Part shown: positions 1 to 10,346 of the stretch, one piece after another
Layout: every line of letters starts with the position of its first letter
Numbering within the stretch: position 1 is the first letter of the stretch
DNA from: MFD01275-c22 sp963705885
Lineage (GTDB): Bacteria; Actinomycetota; Actinomycetes; JACCUZ01
NCBI GenBank assembly: GCA_963705885.1
Contig: OY970120.1
Span: 1,178,001-1,242,000 of the forward strand
DNA length: 64,000 nt
Direction: 5' to 3'
The notes under the pieces: model-generated
The model's input: the letters and a program-made list of their open reading frames with translations, nothing else
The model's database searches: none
What the model was told of the DNA's origin: nothing
Translations under genes and position numbers: made by a program

Positions 1-993
<993 letters not shown>

Positions 994-1159
994 GACGTGG
1001 CGCTCCCTTCACCGGCAGGAACGTGCCGGACGGTCCGAGTGGAAGGTGATGCGGCCTGCGACCGCACCGTAACGCGGATGCGACACGGGCGTCGAGAGTC
1101 GTCTCACCGCGGGCTGCGTGATCCAATCGTTACCGCCGCACCTGTTGCCCCCCGGTTGC

Positions 1160-1171
1160 GTAAACGTTTAC
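1160..1171. promoter_or_regulatory. LacI-family operator palindrome GTAAACGTTTAC
   Basis: A perfect 12-bp palindrome lies between the divergent aglK and aglE genes. It has the central CG and A/T arms typical of LacI/GalR/CcpA-type operators. The LacI-family gene at 6159-7190 is the obvious candidate ligand. TTGCGT at 1155-1160 overlaps the left arm and could be a -35 element for aglE, although the matching -10 is weak. No second copy was seen upstream of the other sugar genes. Confidence 0.75.
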
Positions 1172-1238
1172 ATCGGGTTACCCGGGACGCGGGCGCCTCT
1201 CCCTGCTGACGAGGCCCCGGACCGGTCTGGAGTGCGAG

Positions 1239-2648
1239 ATGGGAGCAGTGCGCATGGGATCAAGTAAGGGACGTCGCGGCCTCGCCGCGGTCGCCTGCGT
1301 CATGAGCGCGGGCCTCGTCCTGGCCGCCTGCGGCTCGGACGACGACGGCGGCGGCGACGGCGGCACCAACAACGCAGGGGGCACCTCGCCCGGCGAGGGC
1401 AAGGCGGAGTGCGAGGGCCTGACCGAGTTCGGGGACCTGACCGGCAAGACGGTCAACGTCTACACCTCGATCGTGGCGCCCGAGGACCAGTCCCACAAGG
1501 ACTCCTACGAGCTGTTCACCGAGTGCACCGGTGCCGAGGTCCAGTACGAAGGGTCCAAGGAGTTCGAGGCCCAGCTCGTCGTGCGCGTCCGCAGCGGGAA
1601 CCCGCCGGACATCGCCTACGTCCCGCAGCCCGGTCTGCTCAACACGCTGGTGACCGACACCGGCAAGGTCGTCGAGGCGCCCGAGTCGGTCGCGGCGAAC
1701 GTCGACGAGTTCTTCGGCGAGGACTGGAAGGGCTACGGCAGCGTCGACGGCACGTTCTACGCCGCCCCGCTCGGGGCGAACGTGAAGTCCTTCGTCTGGT
1801 ACTCCCCGACGATGTTCTCCGACGCGGGGGTCGAGATCCCGACCACGTGGGACGAGATGCTCGCCGCGTCGGACACCTTCGCGTCCAACGGCATCAAGCC
1901 GTGGTGCGCCGGCATCGGCTCCGGTGACGCGACCGGCTGGGTCGTGACCGACTGGGTCGAGGACATCATGCTCCGCGACGCGGGTGCCGACGCCTATGAC
2001 CAGTGGGTGACGCACGAGATCCCGTTCAACGACCCGGCCGTGGTCGAGTCGCTCGACCGCGCGGGCAACATCCTGAAGAACGACAAGTACGTCAACGGTG
2101 GCTTCGGCGACATCAAGAGCATCGCCACCACGACGTTCCAGGACGGCGGCCTGCCCATCCTCGACGGCAAGTGCGCCATGCACCGCCAGGCGAGCTTCTA
2201 CGCGGCCAACTGGCCCGAGGGCACGGACGTCTCGGAGAGCGGCGACGTGTTCGCGTTCTACCTGCCGACGACCAGCGAGGACTTCGGCAAGCCGGTCCTC
2301 GGCGGCGGCGAGTTCGTCGCGGCGTTCGACGACCGAGCCGAGGTTCAGGCGTTCCAGACCTACCTCTCCTCGGACGTCTGGGCCAACGAGAAGGCCAAGG
2401 CGACGCCGGGTGGCGGCTGGGTCAGTGCCAACAAGGGGCTCGATGTCGCGAACCTCGCGAGCCCGATCGACCAGCTGTCGGGCGAGATCCTGCAGGACCC
2501 CGAGGCCGTGTTCCGGTTCGACGGCTCCGACCAGATGCCCGGCGCGGTCGGCGCCGGCTCCTTCTGGAAGGAGATGACGGCCTGGATCACCGGCAAGAGC
2601 ACGGGGGACGCGCTGAAGAGCATCGAGGACTCCTGGCCAGCGAGCTAG
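1239..2648 (+). CDS. aglE: AglE-type alpha-glucoside ABC transporter substrate-binding lipoprotein
   Basis: This is the extracellular sugar-binding lipoprotein of an importer. The N-terminus has a basic stretch, a hydrophobic core and the lipobox LAAC, so the mature lipid-anchored Cys is near residue 31, followed by a D/G-rich linker. The body carries stretches familiar from rhizobial AglE: YVPQPGLL, VKSFVWYSP, PWCAGIGSGDATGWVVTDW, WVTHEIPFNDPAV and FRFDGSDQMPGAVGAGSFW. Length (469 aa) is normal for the family. A second in-frame ATG at 1254 has its own GGGAG site and could be the true start. The family binds sucrose, maltose or trehalose. The nearby amylosucrase and kinase favour sucrose, but that is inference. 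Confidence 0.92.
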   Translation: MGAVRMGSSKGRRGLAAVACVMSAGLVLAACGSDDDGGGDGGTNNAGGTSPGEGKAECEGLTEFGDLTGKTVNVYTSIVAPEDQSHKDSYELFTECTGAEVQYEGSKEFEAQLVVRVRSGNPPDIAYVPQPGLLNTLVTDTGKVVEAPESVAANVDEFFGEDWKGYGSVDGTFYAAPLGANVKSFVWYSPTMFSDAGVEIPTTWDEMLAASDTFASNGIKPWCAGIGSGDATGWVVTDWVEDIMLRDAGADAYDQWVTHEIPFNDPAVVESLDRAGNILKNDKYVNGGFGDIKSIATTTFQDGGLPILDGKCAMHRQASFYAANWPEGTDVSESGDVFAFYLPTTSEDFGKPVLGGGEFVAAFDDRAEVQAFQTYLSSDVWANEKAKATPGGGWVSANKGLDVANLASPIDQLSGEILQDPEAVFRFDGSDQMPGAVGAGSFWKEMTAWITGKSTGDALKSIEDSWPAS

Positions 2649-2666
2649 GACCCGCGGTTGGATAGT

Positions 2667-2705
2667 CCCGTCGCCGGGGGCGCTGCTCGCGCCCCCGGCG
2701 ACGGG
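2667..2705 (+). terminator. Strong intercistronic hairpin between aglE and aglF
   Basis: A perfect 17-bp inverted repeat (2667-2683 and 2689-2705) encloses the 5-nt loop TGCTC and starts 18 bases after the aglE stop. There is no U-tract. It probably acts as a partial terminator or 3' stabiliser that raises binding-protein mRNA over permease mRNA, as is common in sugar ABC operons. Confidence 0.8.
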
Positions 2706-2752
2706 TGACCCGAACGGTCGTGCAGCAGCTCGAGCCAGGGAGGTAGGCCGCG

Positions 2753-3715
2753 ATGTCGGCTGGTGGCAAGTTCTTCGACATGGTCATCGCGATCCTCGCG
2801 TTCGTGGCGGTCATGGGGGTCGTCCTCCTGCTCGCCGACCGGGTGCGGTCCCGACGGGGTGAGCTGATCCAGACGATCGCCTTCGTGCTGCCGGCGGCCG
2901 CACTGATCGCCGTCGGCCTGCTCTACCCGGGCATCAGGACCATCTACGAGTCGTTCAAGGACGCAAGCGGCAGGTCCTTCGTCGGCTTCGACAACTACCA
3001 GACGATCTTCACCAGCTCCGACCAGATCACCGTGCTGCGCAACACGGCGCTCTGGGTCATCATCACCCCGATCCTCGCCACGCTGATCGGCCTGGTCTAC
3101 GCGGTGCTGATCGACAAGGCGCGCATCGAGGCCTTGGCCAAGGCCCTGATCTTCCTCCCGATGGCGATCTCGCTGGTCGGCGCGTCGATCATCTGGAAGT
3201 TCGTCTACGACTACCGGGCTACCGACAACGAGCAGATCGGCCTGGCCAACCAGGTCCTCAAGTGGATCGGTCTCGACACCTACCGCTTCCTGCTCACCGA
3301 GCCGTGGAACACGCTGTTCCTCATCGTCATCCTCATCTGGGTCCAGGCCGGCTTCGCGATGACCATTCTCTCCGCCTCCATCAAGGCGATCCCGGACGAC
3401 ATCATCGAGGCGGCTCGGCTCGACGGGGTGTCCGGGTTCCGGATGTTCCGCTTCATCACCGTGCCCAGCATCCGGCCCTCGCTGATCGTCGTCCTCACGG
3501 CGATCAGCATCACCACACTGAAGGTCTTCGACATCGTGCGGACGGCCACCGGCGGCAACTTCAACACCAGCGTGCTGGCCAACGAGTTCTACACGCAGAG
3601 CTTCCGGTCGTTCAACAACGGCCTGGGCGCCGCTCTGGCCGTGCTGCTCTTCATCCTCGTCATCCCGATCGTCGTCTACAACATCCGCCAGATGCGCAAG
3701 CTGGAGGCACGATGA
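2753..3715 (+). CDS. aglF: AglF-type carbohydrate ABC transporter permease
   Basis: This is an inner-membrane permease of the MalF type. About six to seven hydrophobic segments are visible, starting with an N-terminal helix at residues 5-25. The cytoplasmic EAA loop reads EAARLDGVSGFRMFRFITVP near residue 220 and contacts the ATPase. The opening VLPAAALIAVGLLYPGIRTIYESF is typical of AglF. GGGAGG about 10 bases upstream supports the ATG. Its stop overlaps the next ATG (ATGA), so the two permeases are translationally coupled. Confidence 0.93.
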   Translation: MSAGGKFFDMVIAILAFVAVMGVVLLLADRVRSRRGELIQTIAFVLPAAALIAVGLLYPGIRTIYESFKDASGRSFVGFDNYQTIFTSSDQITVLRNTALWVIITPILATLIGLVYAVLIDKARIEALAKALIFLPMAISLVGASIIWKFVYDYRATDNEQIGLANQVLKWIGLDTYRFLLTEPWNTLFLIVILIWVQAGFAMTILSASIKAIPDDIIEAARLDGVSGFRMFRFITVPSIRPSLIVVLTAISITTLKVFDIVRTATGGNFNTSVLANEFYTQSFRSFNNGLGAALAVLLFILVIPIVVYNIRQMRKLEAR

Positions 3716-4665
3716 CCACGCCGACCACGGCGGCAGAGGGCACACCGACCGCCACCGGTGAGAAGGGCGCACCGACCGCGGCCGCGGCGGCCAAGCAGCG
3801 CCTCACGTCCCGCGGGGCCTCAGTGGCGGCGATCGTCATCGCGACCCTGTGGACGATCCCGACGGCCGGGCTGCTGATCTCCTCGTTCCGCCCGGAGGCC
3901 GACGTCAAGGGGAACGGCTGGTGGAACTTCTTCACCGACCCGCAGGTGACGCTCGAGAACTACCGCGCGGTCCTCGAGGGCGGTGACGTCCAGCTCGGCA
4001 CCTACTTCGTCAACACCATCGTCATCACGCTGCCTTCGGTGATCATCCCGATCACCCTCGCGACGCTGGCGGCGTACGCGTTCGCCTGGATGAAGTTCCC
4101 CGGCCGCGACACGCTGTTCGTCGCCGTGTTCGCGCTGCAGATCGTGCCCATCCAGGTGACGATGATCCCGCTGCTGTCCCTCTACGTGGACCCGCCGTTC
4201 GGCTTGCCCCAGCTCGCCGGCGGCGACGCCCCGGGCGGTGGGTTCTACACGATCTGGCTGTCGCACTCGATCTTCGCGCTGCCGCTGGCGATCTACCTCC
4301 TGCACAACTTCATGAAGGAGGTGCCGGGCGAGCTCATCGAGGCGGCCCGCGTCGACGGAGCGGGGCACGTCAAAATCTTCACGCGCATCATGCTCCCGCT
4401 CATGACGCCGGCGATCGCGGCCTTCGCCATCTTCCAGTTCCTCTGGGTCTGGAACGACCTGCTCGTCGCCCTCGTGTTCGGCGGCGGCAGCCTCGAGGTC
4501 TCACCCCTGACGGTCCGCCTGGCGGAGCTCTCGGGCTCCCGCGGTGCCGACTGGCACCTGCTCTCGGCAGGTGCGTTCGTCTCGCTGATCGTCCCGCTGG
4601 CGGTCTTCCTGTTCGGTCAGCGCTTCTTCGTGCGCGGCCTGCTGGCGGGGAGCGTGAAGGGCTAG
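3712..4665 (+). CDS. aglG: AglG-type carbohydrate ABC transporter permease
   Basis: This is the second inner-membrane permease, of the MalG type. It has an Ala/Thr-rich cytoplasmic N-terminus of about 35 residues, then a TM helix (VAAIVIATLWTIPTAGLLI), an SFRPEADVKGNGWW periplasmic start and further helices. The EAA loop is EAARVDGAGHVKIFTRIMLP, and the protein ends in the usual FVRGLLAGSVKG. The start was chosen at the ATG overlapping the aglF stop. The open frame extends further upstream only as a shadow of aglF. Last gene of the rightward transporter operon; it converges on the broken GH1 gene. Confidence 0.93.
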   Translation: MTTPTTAAEGTPTATGEKGAPTAAAAAKQRLTSRGASVAAIVIATLWTIPTAGLLISSFRPEADVKGNGWWNFFTDPQVTLENYRAVLEGGDVQLGTYFVNTIVITLPSVIIPITLATLAAYAFAWMKFPGRDTLFVAVFALQIVPIQVTMIPLLSLYVDPPFGLPQLAGGDAPGGGFYTIWLSHSIFALPLAIYLLHNFMKEVPGELIEAARVDGAGHVKIFTRIMLPLMTPAIAAFAIFQFLWVWNDLLVALVFGGGSLEVSPLTVRLAELSGSRGADWHLLSAGAFVSLIVPLAVFLFGQRFFVRGLLAGSVKG

Positions 4666-4737
4666 CACGACCGCAGCGCACGACGCCCCTCCCGGACGCC
4701 TCACCCCGGCAGGGACGAGCGCCCGACGAGCTGACCG

Positions 4738-6123
4738 TCAGACCTCGGGCCGGAGGGAGCCGGCATGAGCGAGCTGGGCGTACCACCGGTAGGACGCCTT
4801 GGGCGTGCGGGTCTGGTCCCGGGGGTCGACGGAGACGAGACCGAACGTCTTCGTGTAGCCCTCGGCCCACTCGAAGTTGTCCAGCAGCGTCCACGCGACG
4901 TAGGCGCGCACGTCCGCCCCGGCGTCCCGGGCCCGCTCGACTGCCGCGACGTGCTCGCGGAGGTAGGCGATCCGTGTCGGCGTCGGTCACCGAACCGTCG
5001 GCGTCACGCTCGGCGTCGTCGAAGGCGGCGCCGTTCTCGGAGACGACCAGTGGGAGCCCGGTGCGCTGGTGGACGTCCACCAGCAGCTCCTCCAGGCCGC
5101 GCGGCTCGATCTCCCATCCCATGGCCGTCCGTGGCTCGCGCGGGGCGAACACGACGTCGTCGACGCCCGGGTAGGCGCCCGAGTCCTGGCCGACGTCGTC
5201 ACCTGTCCCGAAGCCGGCAGCGTCGACCCGGACCGGTGTGTAGTAGTTGATGCCCAGCCAGTCGGCCGAGCCGCTTCACCACGTCGAGGTCACCGTCGCG
5301 GACGACCTCGGCGTCGCCAAGGGACGGCGCCAGCACGATCAGCTCGACGTCGTAGGCGCCGTCGACGAGCGGGCCGAGCCACACGCGGTTGCGGATCGCG
5401 TCCACCCCACGGGCCGCCGCGGCGGCCTCGGGGCGCTCCGGCCAGACGGGCGCCAGGTTGAGCACCACGCCCACGTCGTCGCTGCCCGCGTCGTGCAGGC
5501 GCCGCGCCGCCAGCCCGTGGCCGAGCATGAGGTGGTGGGCGGCGCGGTGTGCTGCCGCCGGCTCACGACGGCCCGGCGCGTGGACGCCGGCGGCGTAGCC
5601 GAGGAACGCGGCGCACCACGGCTCGTTCAGCGTCGCCCAGACGCCGACGCGGTCACCGAGGTGGTCGTGCGACGACGGCTGCATAGTCGGCGAACCGCTC
5701 GGCCGTTTCGCGGGCCGGCCACCCGCCGGCGTCCTCGAGCGGCTGCGGCAGGTCCCAGTGGTAGAGCGTGGCCATCGGGGCGACGCCGCGCGCCAGCAGC
5801 CCGTCGACCAGCCGCTGGTAGTAGTCGAGCCCTCGGGGCTCGACGGCACCGGACCCCGCCGGCTGCACCCGCGGCCACGCGACCGAGAAGCGGTAGTGCG
5901 CAACGCCCAGCCCCGCGACGAGGTCGAGGTCCTCGTCCAGTCGCTCGTACGACGCGCAGGCCACCGACCCGTCGCTGCCGTCCGTGATCGTGCCCGGCTG
6001 CGCGGCGAAGGTGTCCCAGATCGAGGGGCCGCGCCCGCCGGCGGACGTCGCGCCCTCCACCTGGTAGGACGCGGTGGCGACGCCGAAGGCCAGGTTGGTG
6101 CCGCGCGGCAGGTGGGTGCTCAT
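4738..6123 (-). pseudogene. GH1 family beta-glucosidase, broken by three frameshifts
   Basis: Placed end to end, four reading-frame segments give a complete GH1 enzyme of about 460 aa. The N-terminus is GTNLAFGVATASYQVEGA. The acid/base motif TLNEP, the middle INYYTP, the nucleophile motif VVSENGAAF and the C-terminal LLDNFEWAEGYTKTFGLVSV are all present. The frame changes near 5662-5668 (an extra C, giving CACGACCACC), near 5264-5272 (an extra C before TCGGCCGAC) and near 4970-4976. All three shift the same way. The last could be loss of one copy of a tandem GGATC. Catalytic residues survive, so the decay is recent or the sequence contains errors. It would hydrolyse beta-glucosides in the cytoplasm if functional. 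Confidence 0.88.
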
Positions 6124-6158
6124 GGGCACCACCGTACGAGAGCCGGGCGGGGGGTCCG

Positions 6159-7190
6159 GTGACCAGCATCAAGGACGTCGCACGGTCGGTCGGGGTGTCG
6201 ACCGCCACCGTGTCGCGGGCGCTGCGCGGGCTGCCGCGGGTGTCCGACGAGACACGCGACCGGGTCCTGCAGGCCGCGGCCGAGCTGGACTACGTCGCGT
6301 CGCCGAGCGCCGCCGGGCTCGCGAGCGGCCAGACCCGCTCGGTCGGGGTCATCGTGCCGTTCGTGACGCGCTGGTTCTACGCCGGTGTCGTGCAGGGGGC
6401 CGAGGAGCTGCTGCGGGCCGCCGGCTACGACCTGTTGCTCTACAACCTGGGCGGTGACCGCGACGCGAGGCACCGCGTGTTCCGCACCCACCTGCTCCGC
6501 AAGCGGGTCGACGCCGTGCTCGTGCTGAGCCTCACGCCGACCGACGATGAGGTCGAGGCGCTCACCAGGACCGACCGGCCGGTCGTCGTGGTCGGCGCGT
6601 CGGTGGCGGGCTGGGCCAGCGTCCGCATCGACGACGACGCCACGGCCCACATCGCGATGCGGCACCTCACCGAGCTCGGCCACCGCCGCATCGGCTACAT
6701 CGGTGGGTCGTTGGAGGACCAGCTCGACTTCGCGGCTCCCCTGGACCGGCTGGCCGGCTACCGGTGCGCCATGGCGGAGGCCGGGCTGGAGGCGCACCCC
6801 TCGTGGGAGGTCGTCGGCGACTTCACGCCGCGCGGCGGGCTCGCGGCGATGCGGCTCCTGCTCGATGCCGACCCGCGCCCGACCGCCGTGCTCGCCGCCT
6901 CGGACGAGATGGCCCTCGGGGCCGTGCACGCCGTTCGCGAGGCGGGCCTGCGGGTGCCCGAGGACGTGTCGGTCATCGGGATCGACGACCACGAGATGGC
7001 CGAGTTCTTCGGCCTGTCCACGGTGGCGCAACCGGTCCATGAGCAGGGTCAGCTCGCGGCGAAGCTCCTCCTCGAGGCGCTCGAAGACGGCTCAGGGGTC
7101 ATGCGACCGCGCGAGCTCACGGTGCCGACGAGACTCGTGGTGAGATCCACGACCGGGCCCGCTCCGGGGGCGCTCCGCCCGCGGGCCTAG
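6159..7190 (+). CDS. LacI-family transcriptional regulator
   Basis: This is a DNA-binding repressor with a sugar-binding core. The N-terminal HTH reads IKDVARSVGVSTATVSRALRG, with the hinge helix around PSAAGLASG, followed by a periplasmic-binding-protein-like core (VGVIVPFVTRWFYAGVVQGAEE, GELGHRRIGYIGG-type stretch, SVIGIDDHEMAEFF). Length (343 aa) is normal. The GTG start is fixed because the HTH begins at once. Only 35 bp separate it from the divergent GH1 start. It most likely binds the palindrome at 1160-1171 and controls the alpha-glucoside genes, releasing on sugar binding; this is inferred from position. Confidence 0.93.
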   Translation: MTSIKDVARSVGVSTATVSRALRGLPRVSDETRDRVLQAAAELDYVASPSAAGLASGQTRSVGVIVPFVTRWFYAGVVQGAEELLRAAGYDLLLYNLGGDRDARHRVFRTHLLRKRVDAVLVLSLTPTDDEVEALTRTDRPVVVVGASVAGWASVRIDDDATAHIAMRHLTELGHRRIGYIGGSLEDQLDFAAPLDRLAGYRCAMAEAGLEAHPSWEVVGDFTPRGGLAAMRLLLDADPRPTAVLAASDEMALGAVHAVREAGLRVPEDVSVIGIDDHEMAEFFGLSTVAQPVHEQGQLAAKLLLEALEDGSGVMRPRELTVPTRLVVRSTTGPAPGALRPRA

Positions 7191-9160
7191 TAGTCGGCCA
7201 CCCAGGCGTGGCCCCAGGCCGGCAGCAGCACCTCGCGCTCCTCCAGCCGGACGTCCGCGTCGGCGAGAGCGAGTCGCGCCTCGGGGGACAGGCCGGGCAG
7301 CGCTGCGTCGCGGTCGAGCCGGACGGGGCTGTCCGAGAAGTTCGCCAGCGCCACCATCGCCCCGCTTCGGGGGTGGCGTCTCCGGACCGCCAGGACGTGG
7401 TCGTCCCCGACGTTCAGCAGCTCGGCGATGGTGCCGGAGCGCAGGGCGAGCAGTCCCGAGCGGGCCCGCGCGAGCTCGACCATGCCGGCGAAGACGCGCC
7501 CCTCGGCGGTCGACGGGTCGTGTCGTCGCTCGGCCGCCACCCAGTCCATCGGCGGACGGTGCATCCACCGGTTGTCCCCCGCGTGCTCGGGGTCGTCGGA
7601 CCACCGGGCGTCGTTCGGCAGGCCGATCTCGTCGCCCATGTAGAGCAGCGGGATGCCGCCGTAGGCGTAGACCACGGAGTAGAGCATCAGCAGCCGTCGG
7701 ACGGCGAAGTCCACCTCGCGCTCGTCGCCGGTGTCACGCGCTGCGTCGAGGCCGCACAGTGCAGCGGCCGTGCCCGAGATGCGGGCGTCACCGGTGCGCG
7801 GGTTGTGCTGGAAGAGCGCCCCCCGCGCGAACGACCCGTCGTAGGTGCCGCTGTAGAACTCGCTGAGGAACCGCCGGTGGGCGTGCGGGTCCAGCCCGGC
7901 CGCCCAGGCGTCCTCGTCGGACACGGCCCAGCCGATGTCGTCGTGGCAGCGCAGGTAGGTGACCCATGCAGTCGTCGGCGGTGCCGGCCGCATGCGGGCC
8001 AGGGCGTTGCGGGCGAGTCGCACGTCGCGCGTGGCCAGTGACGACCACAGCAGCACCATCAGCTGGTTGTGGTAGGCGAGGTCGCACTCGGGCCGGAACC
8101 GGTCGTGCGCGCCGAGGTACTGCACGAGGTGGTGCGGCGCCACGATGGCCTCGGCCTTGAACAGCACCCCCGGTGCGGCGACCGCGAGGCAGGCGCGCAG
8201 CGCCTGCAGGATGCGGTGGACCTCGGGCTGGTTCTGGCAGTCGGTGCCCTCGCGCTTCCAGAGGAAGGGTGCGGCGTCGAGGCGCAGGACGTCGATGCCC
8301 CGGTTGGCGATGTCGAGCACCGTCGTGAGCATGGCCTCCAGGACGGCCGGGTTCGACCAGTCGAGGTCCCACTGGAAGGAGTTGAACGTCGTCCAGACCC
8401 AGCCGACCCCGTCGACGTGGGTGAACGAGCCCGGCGCCTGGTCGGGGAAGACCTCGGGCAGCGTGCGCTCGTAGCGGTCGGGCATCTCGCGGTCGGGGAA
8501 GATGTGGAAGAACGCGCGGTAGGTCGGGTCGCCGGCGGCTGCGGCCCTCGCCCAGGGGTGCTCGGCGGCGGTGTGGTTCACGACGAGGTCGACGCACAGC
8601 GCCATCTCGCGCCGGTGAAGGTCGGCCGCGAGCGTCTCCAGGTCGGCCATGGTGCCGAGCATGGGGTCGACCTGGCCGTAGTCGACGACCGCGTAGCCGC
8701 CGTCGCTGTCGCCCGGCCGCGGCTCGAGCAGCGGCATGAGGTGCAGGTAGCTGACGCCCAGCTCCTCGAGGTAGTCCAGCCGCTTGCCGACGCCGTCGAG
8801 CGTGCCCGCGAAGCGGTCGGTGTAGCAGACGTAGCCCATCGTCCCGGCCTTCTGGAACCACGTGGGGTCGACCTCGCGCCGGCGGTCCACGACGCGCAGC
8901 GCCTCCGGCCGGGACAGCGCCGCGTCGAGGACCCGGTCGACCAGCCGAGCCACGAGCGTTGCCGGGTCGCCGGCCGCGCCGTAGACGGAGGCGATCGGCT
9001 CCACCAGGTCGCGCATGTGCAGCTCGAGCCGGGCGGCCACCGCCTCGCCCTCGACGGCTCCGAGCACTCCGCTCGCCCGGGCACGGACACCGGGCACGAG
9101 CGAGGACCGGACCTGTCGGGTCAGGTCCGCCGGGCCGTGCCGAGCGCTGGACGAGGCCAT
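7187..9160 (-). CDS. Amylosucrase (GH13 family)
   Basis: This enzyme transfers glucose from sucrose to an alpha-glucan, releasing fructose. The 657-aa length and the N-terminal helical region before the barrel match amylosucrases rather than ordinary amylases. Visible GH13 blocks are DLVVNHTAAEHPW, the nucleophile region GIDVLRLDAAPFLWKREGTDCQNQP, the acid/base FKAEAIV and the transition-state Asp region RCHDDIGW, which is characteristic of amylosucrase. The start MASSSARHGPADL was chosen over upstream in-frame ATGs that would overlap the divergent kinase. It tail-overlaps lacI by 4 bp. Paired with the fructokinase, it makes a phosphorylase-free sucrose route. Confidence 0.9.
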   Translation of the reverse strand: MASSSARHGPADLTRQVRSSLVPGVRARASGVLGAVEGEAVAARLELHMRDLVEPIASVYGAAGDPATLVARLVDRVLDAALSRPEALRVVDRRREVDPTWFQKAGTMGYVCYTDRFAGTLDGVGKRLDYLEELGVSYLHLMPLLEPRPGDSDGGYAVVDYGQVDPMLGTMADLETLAADLHRREMALCVDLVVNHTAAEHPWARAAAAGDPTYRAFFHIFPDREMPDRYERTLPEVFPDQAPGSFTHVDGVGWVWTTFNSFQWDLDWSNPAVLEAMLTTVLDIANRGIDVLRLDAAPFLWKREGTDCQNQPEVHRILQALRACLAVAAPGVLFKAEAIVAPHHLVQYLGAHDRFRPECDLAYHNQLMVLLWSSLATRDVRLARNALARMRPAPPTTAWVTYLRCHDDIGWAVSDEDAWAAGLDPHAHRRFLSEFYSGTYDGSFARGALFQHNPRTGDARISGTAAALCGLDAARDTGDEREVDFAVRRLLMLYSVVYAYGGIPLLYMGDEIGLPNDARWSDDPEHAGDNRWMHRPPMDWVAAERRHDPSTAEGRVFAGMVELARARSGLLALRSGTIAELLNVGDDHVLAVRRRHPRSGAMVALANFSDSPVRLDRDAALPGLSPEARLALADADVRLEEREVLLPAWGHAWVADY

Positions 9161-9194
9161 GACCTGCGATCGTACGGGCGGTAGGTTCGCGGTC

Positions 9195-10157
9195 GTGGAG
9201 TCCGCCGCTGCCGTCGTCGCGGTCGCCGGCGAGGTCATCACCGATCTCGTGCCGGCCGGGTCGGACGGCCTGTTCCGCGCCGCGCCCGGCGGCAGCCCGG
9301 CCAACGTCGCGGTCGGGCTCGCCCGGCTGGAGGTGCCGGCGCGGATGCTCGCCCGGCTGTCGTCGGACGTCCTCGGGCGCCGGTTGCGGGAACACCTCCA
9401 GCGCAACGGTGTGGATCTCTCGCGCGTCGTCGAGGCATCCGAGCCCTCGTCGCTGGCGATCGTGGCGCTGCAGCCCGACGGGTCCGCGGCCTACGACTTC
9501 CGGGTGGACGGGACCGCGGACTGGCAGTGGACGGACGACGAGCTGACCGAGGCGCTCGACGGGGTGAGCGCGCTGCACGTCGGCTCGCTCGGCCTGACCA
9601 CCCCCCCGGGAGGAGCCGTCCTGCGGCGGCTGGCCGCACGCGGGCGTGACCGGGCGACCGTGACGTTCGACCCGAACGTCCGGCCGCTGCTGATGGGGTC
9701 GCCCGGCGAGGTACTCGCGGTCGTCGAGGAGGTGCTGGGCGCTGCCGACGTCGTGAAGGTGAGCGCCGAGGACCTCGAGTGGCTGGTGCCAGAGACGCCG
9801 CCGGACGAGGTGGCCGCCGACTGGCTGGCTCGCGGGCCGTCGCTCGTGGTCGTCACCCGCGGCGGCGACGGGGCTGTCGCCGTCGGTCGGTCCAGCGGTG
9901 CGGTCGCCTGCGACGGTGCGGTCGTCGAGGTCGTGGACACGGTCGGGGCCGGCGACTCGTTCATGAGCGCGCTGATCGCCGGGCTGCACACCCGAGACCT
10001 TGTCGGTGCCGCCGCGCGAGCCCGGCTGGAGGCGCTGGACGCCGACACGGTGCGCGACCTGCTGGCCGGGGCCGTCGCTGCCTCCGCGATCACCTGCTCC
10101 CGCCTGGGGGCCGACCCCCCGACGGCGGCCGATCTGGCTGCCGCGCGGGGCGGCTGA
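9195..10157 (+). CDS. PfkB-family carbohydrate kinase, probable fructokinase
   Basis: This is a ribokinase-fold sugar kinase. Features include the N-terminal VAVAGEVITDLV, the di-Gly substrate lid region APGGSPANVAVGLARL, TFDPNVRPLL, and the PfkB signature VVDTVGAGDSFMSALIAGL, in which the catalytic Asp sits before SF. The GTG start at 9195 follows GGTAGG and matches the family N-terminus; an in-frame ATG at 9159 would overlap the amylosucrase start codon. Its position next to amylosucrase indicates fructose, released from sucrose, as substrate. 320 aa from this start. Confidence 0.87.
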   Translation: MESAAAVVAVAGEVITDLVPAGSDGLFRAAPGGSPANVAVGLARLEVPARMLARLSSDVLGRRLREHLQRNGVDLSRVVEASEPSSLAIVALQPDGSAAYDFRVDGTADWQWTDDELTEALDGVSALHVGSLGLTTPPGGAVLRRLAARGRDRATVTFDPNVRPLLMGSPGEVLAVVEEVLGAADVVKVSAEDLEWLVPETPPDEVAADWLARGPSLVVVTRGGDGAVAVGRSSGAVACDGAVVEVVDTVGAGDSFMSALIAGLHTRDLVGAAARARLEALDADTVRDLLAGAVAASAITCSRLGADPPTAADLAAARGG

Positions 10158-10178
10158 CAGCCCTCGGCAGGGACCGCC

Positions 10179-10207
10179 CCGGGTACTCACCCGGTGCAGT
10201 TGTTTTC
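10179..10207 (+). terminator. Terminator after the PfkB kinase gene
   Basis: A short GC hairpin, CCGGGT (10179-10184), loop ACTC and ACCCGG (10189-10194), is followed by a T-rich run TTGTTTTCT. The stem is short, but position and the T-run fit an intrinsic terminator. Confidence 0.6.
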
Positions 10208-10346
10208 TCACAGACCGTGATCGCGACGCCTACGTCCTCTCCCGCGACCCTCTATCGGTGCGCCGGTTAGTCGTCTAGGTTGTCCGGATTCCGTTCACCG
10301 TCCCGGGGTGCGATCCACCGTCGGGAACTCGATCGAGGGGTTGTGC

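Noticed and set aside
2645..3772. A 375-codon minus-strand open frame
   Set aside because: It is antisense to aglF, rich in Asp/Glu/Arg/His with no motif, and has no ribosome site; a codon-bias shadow.
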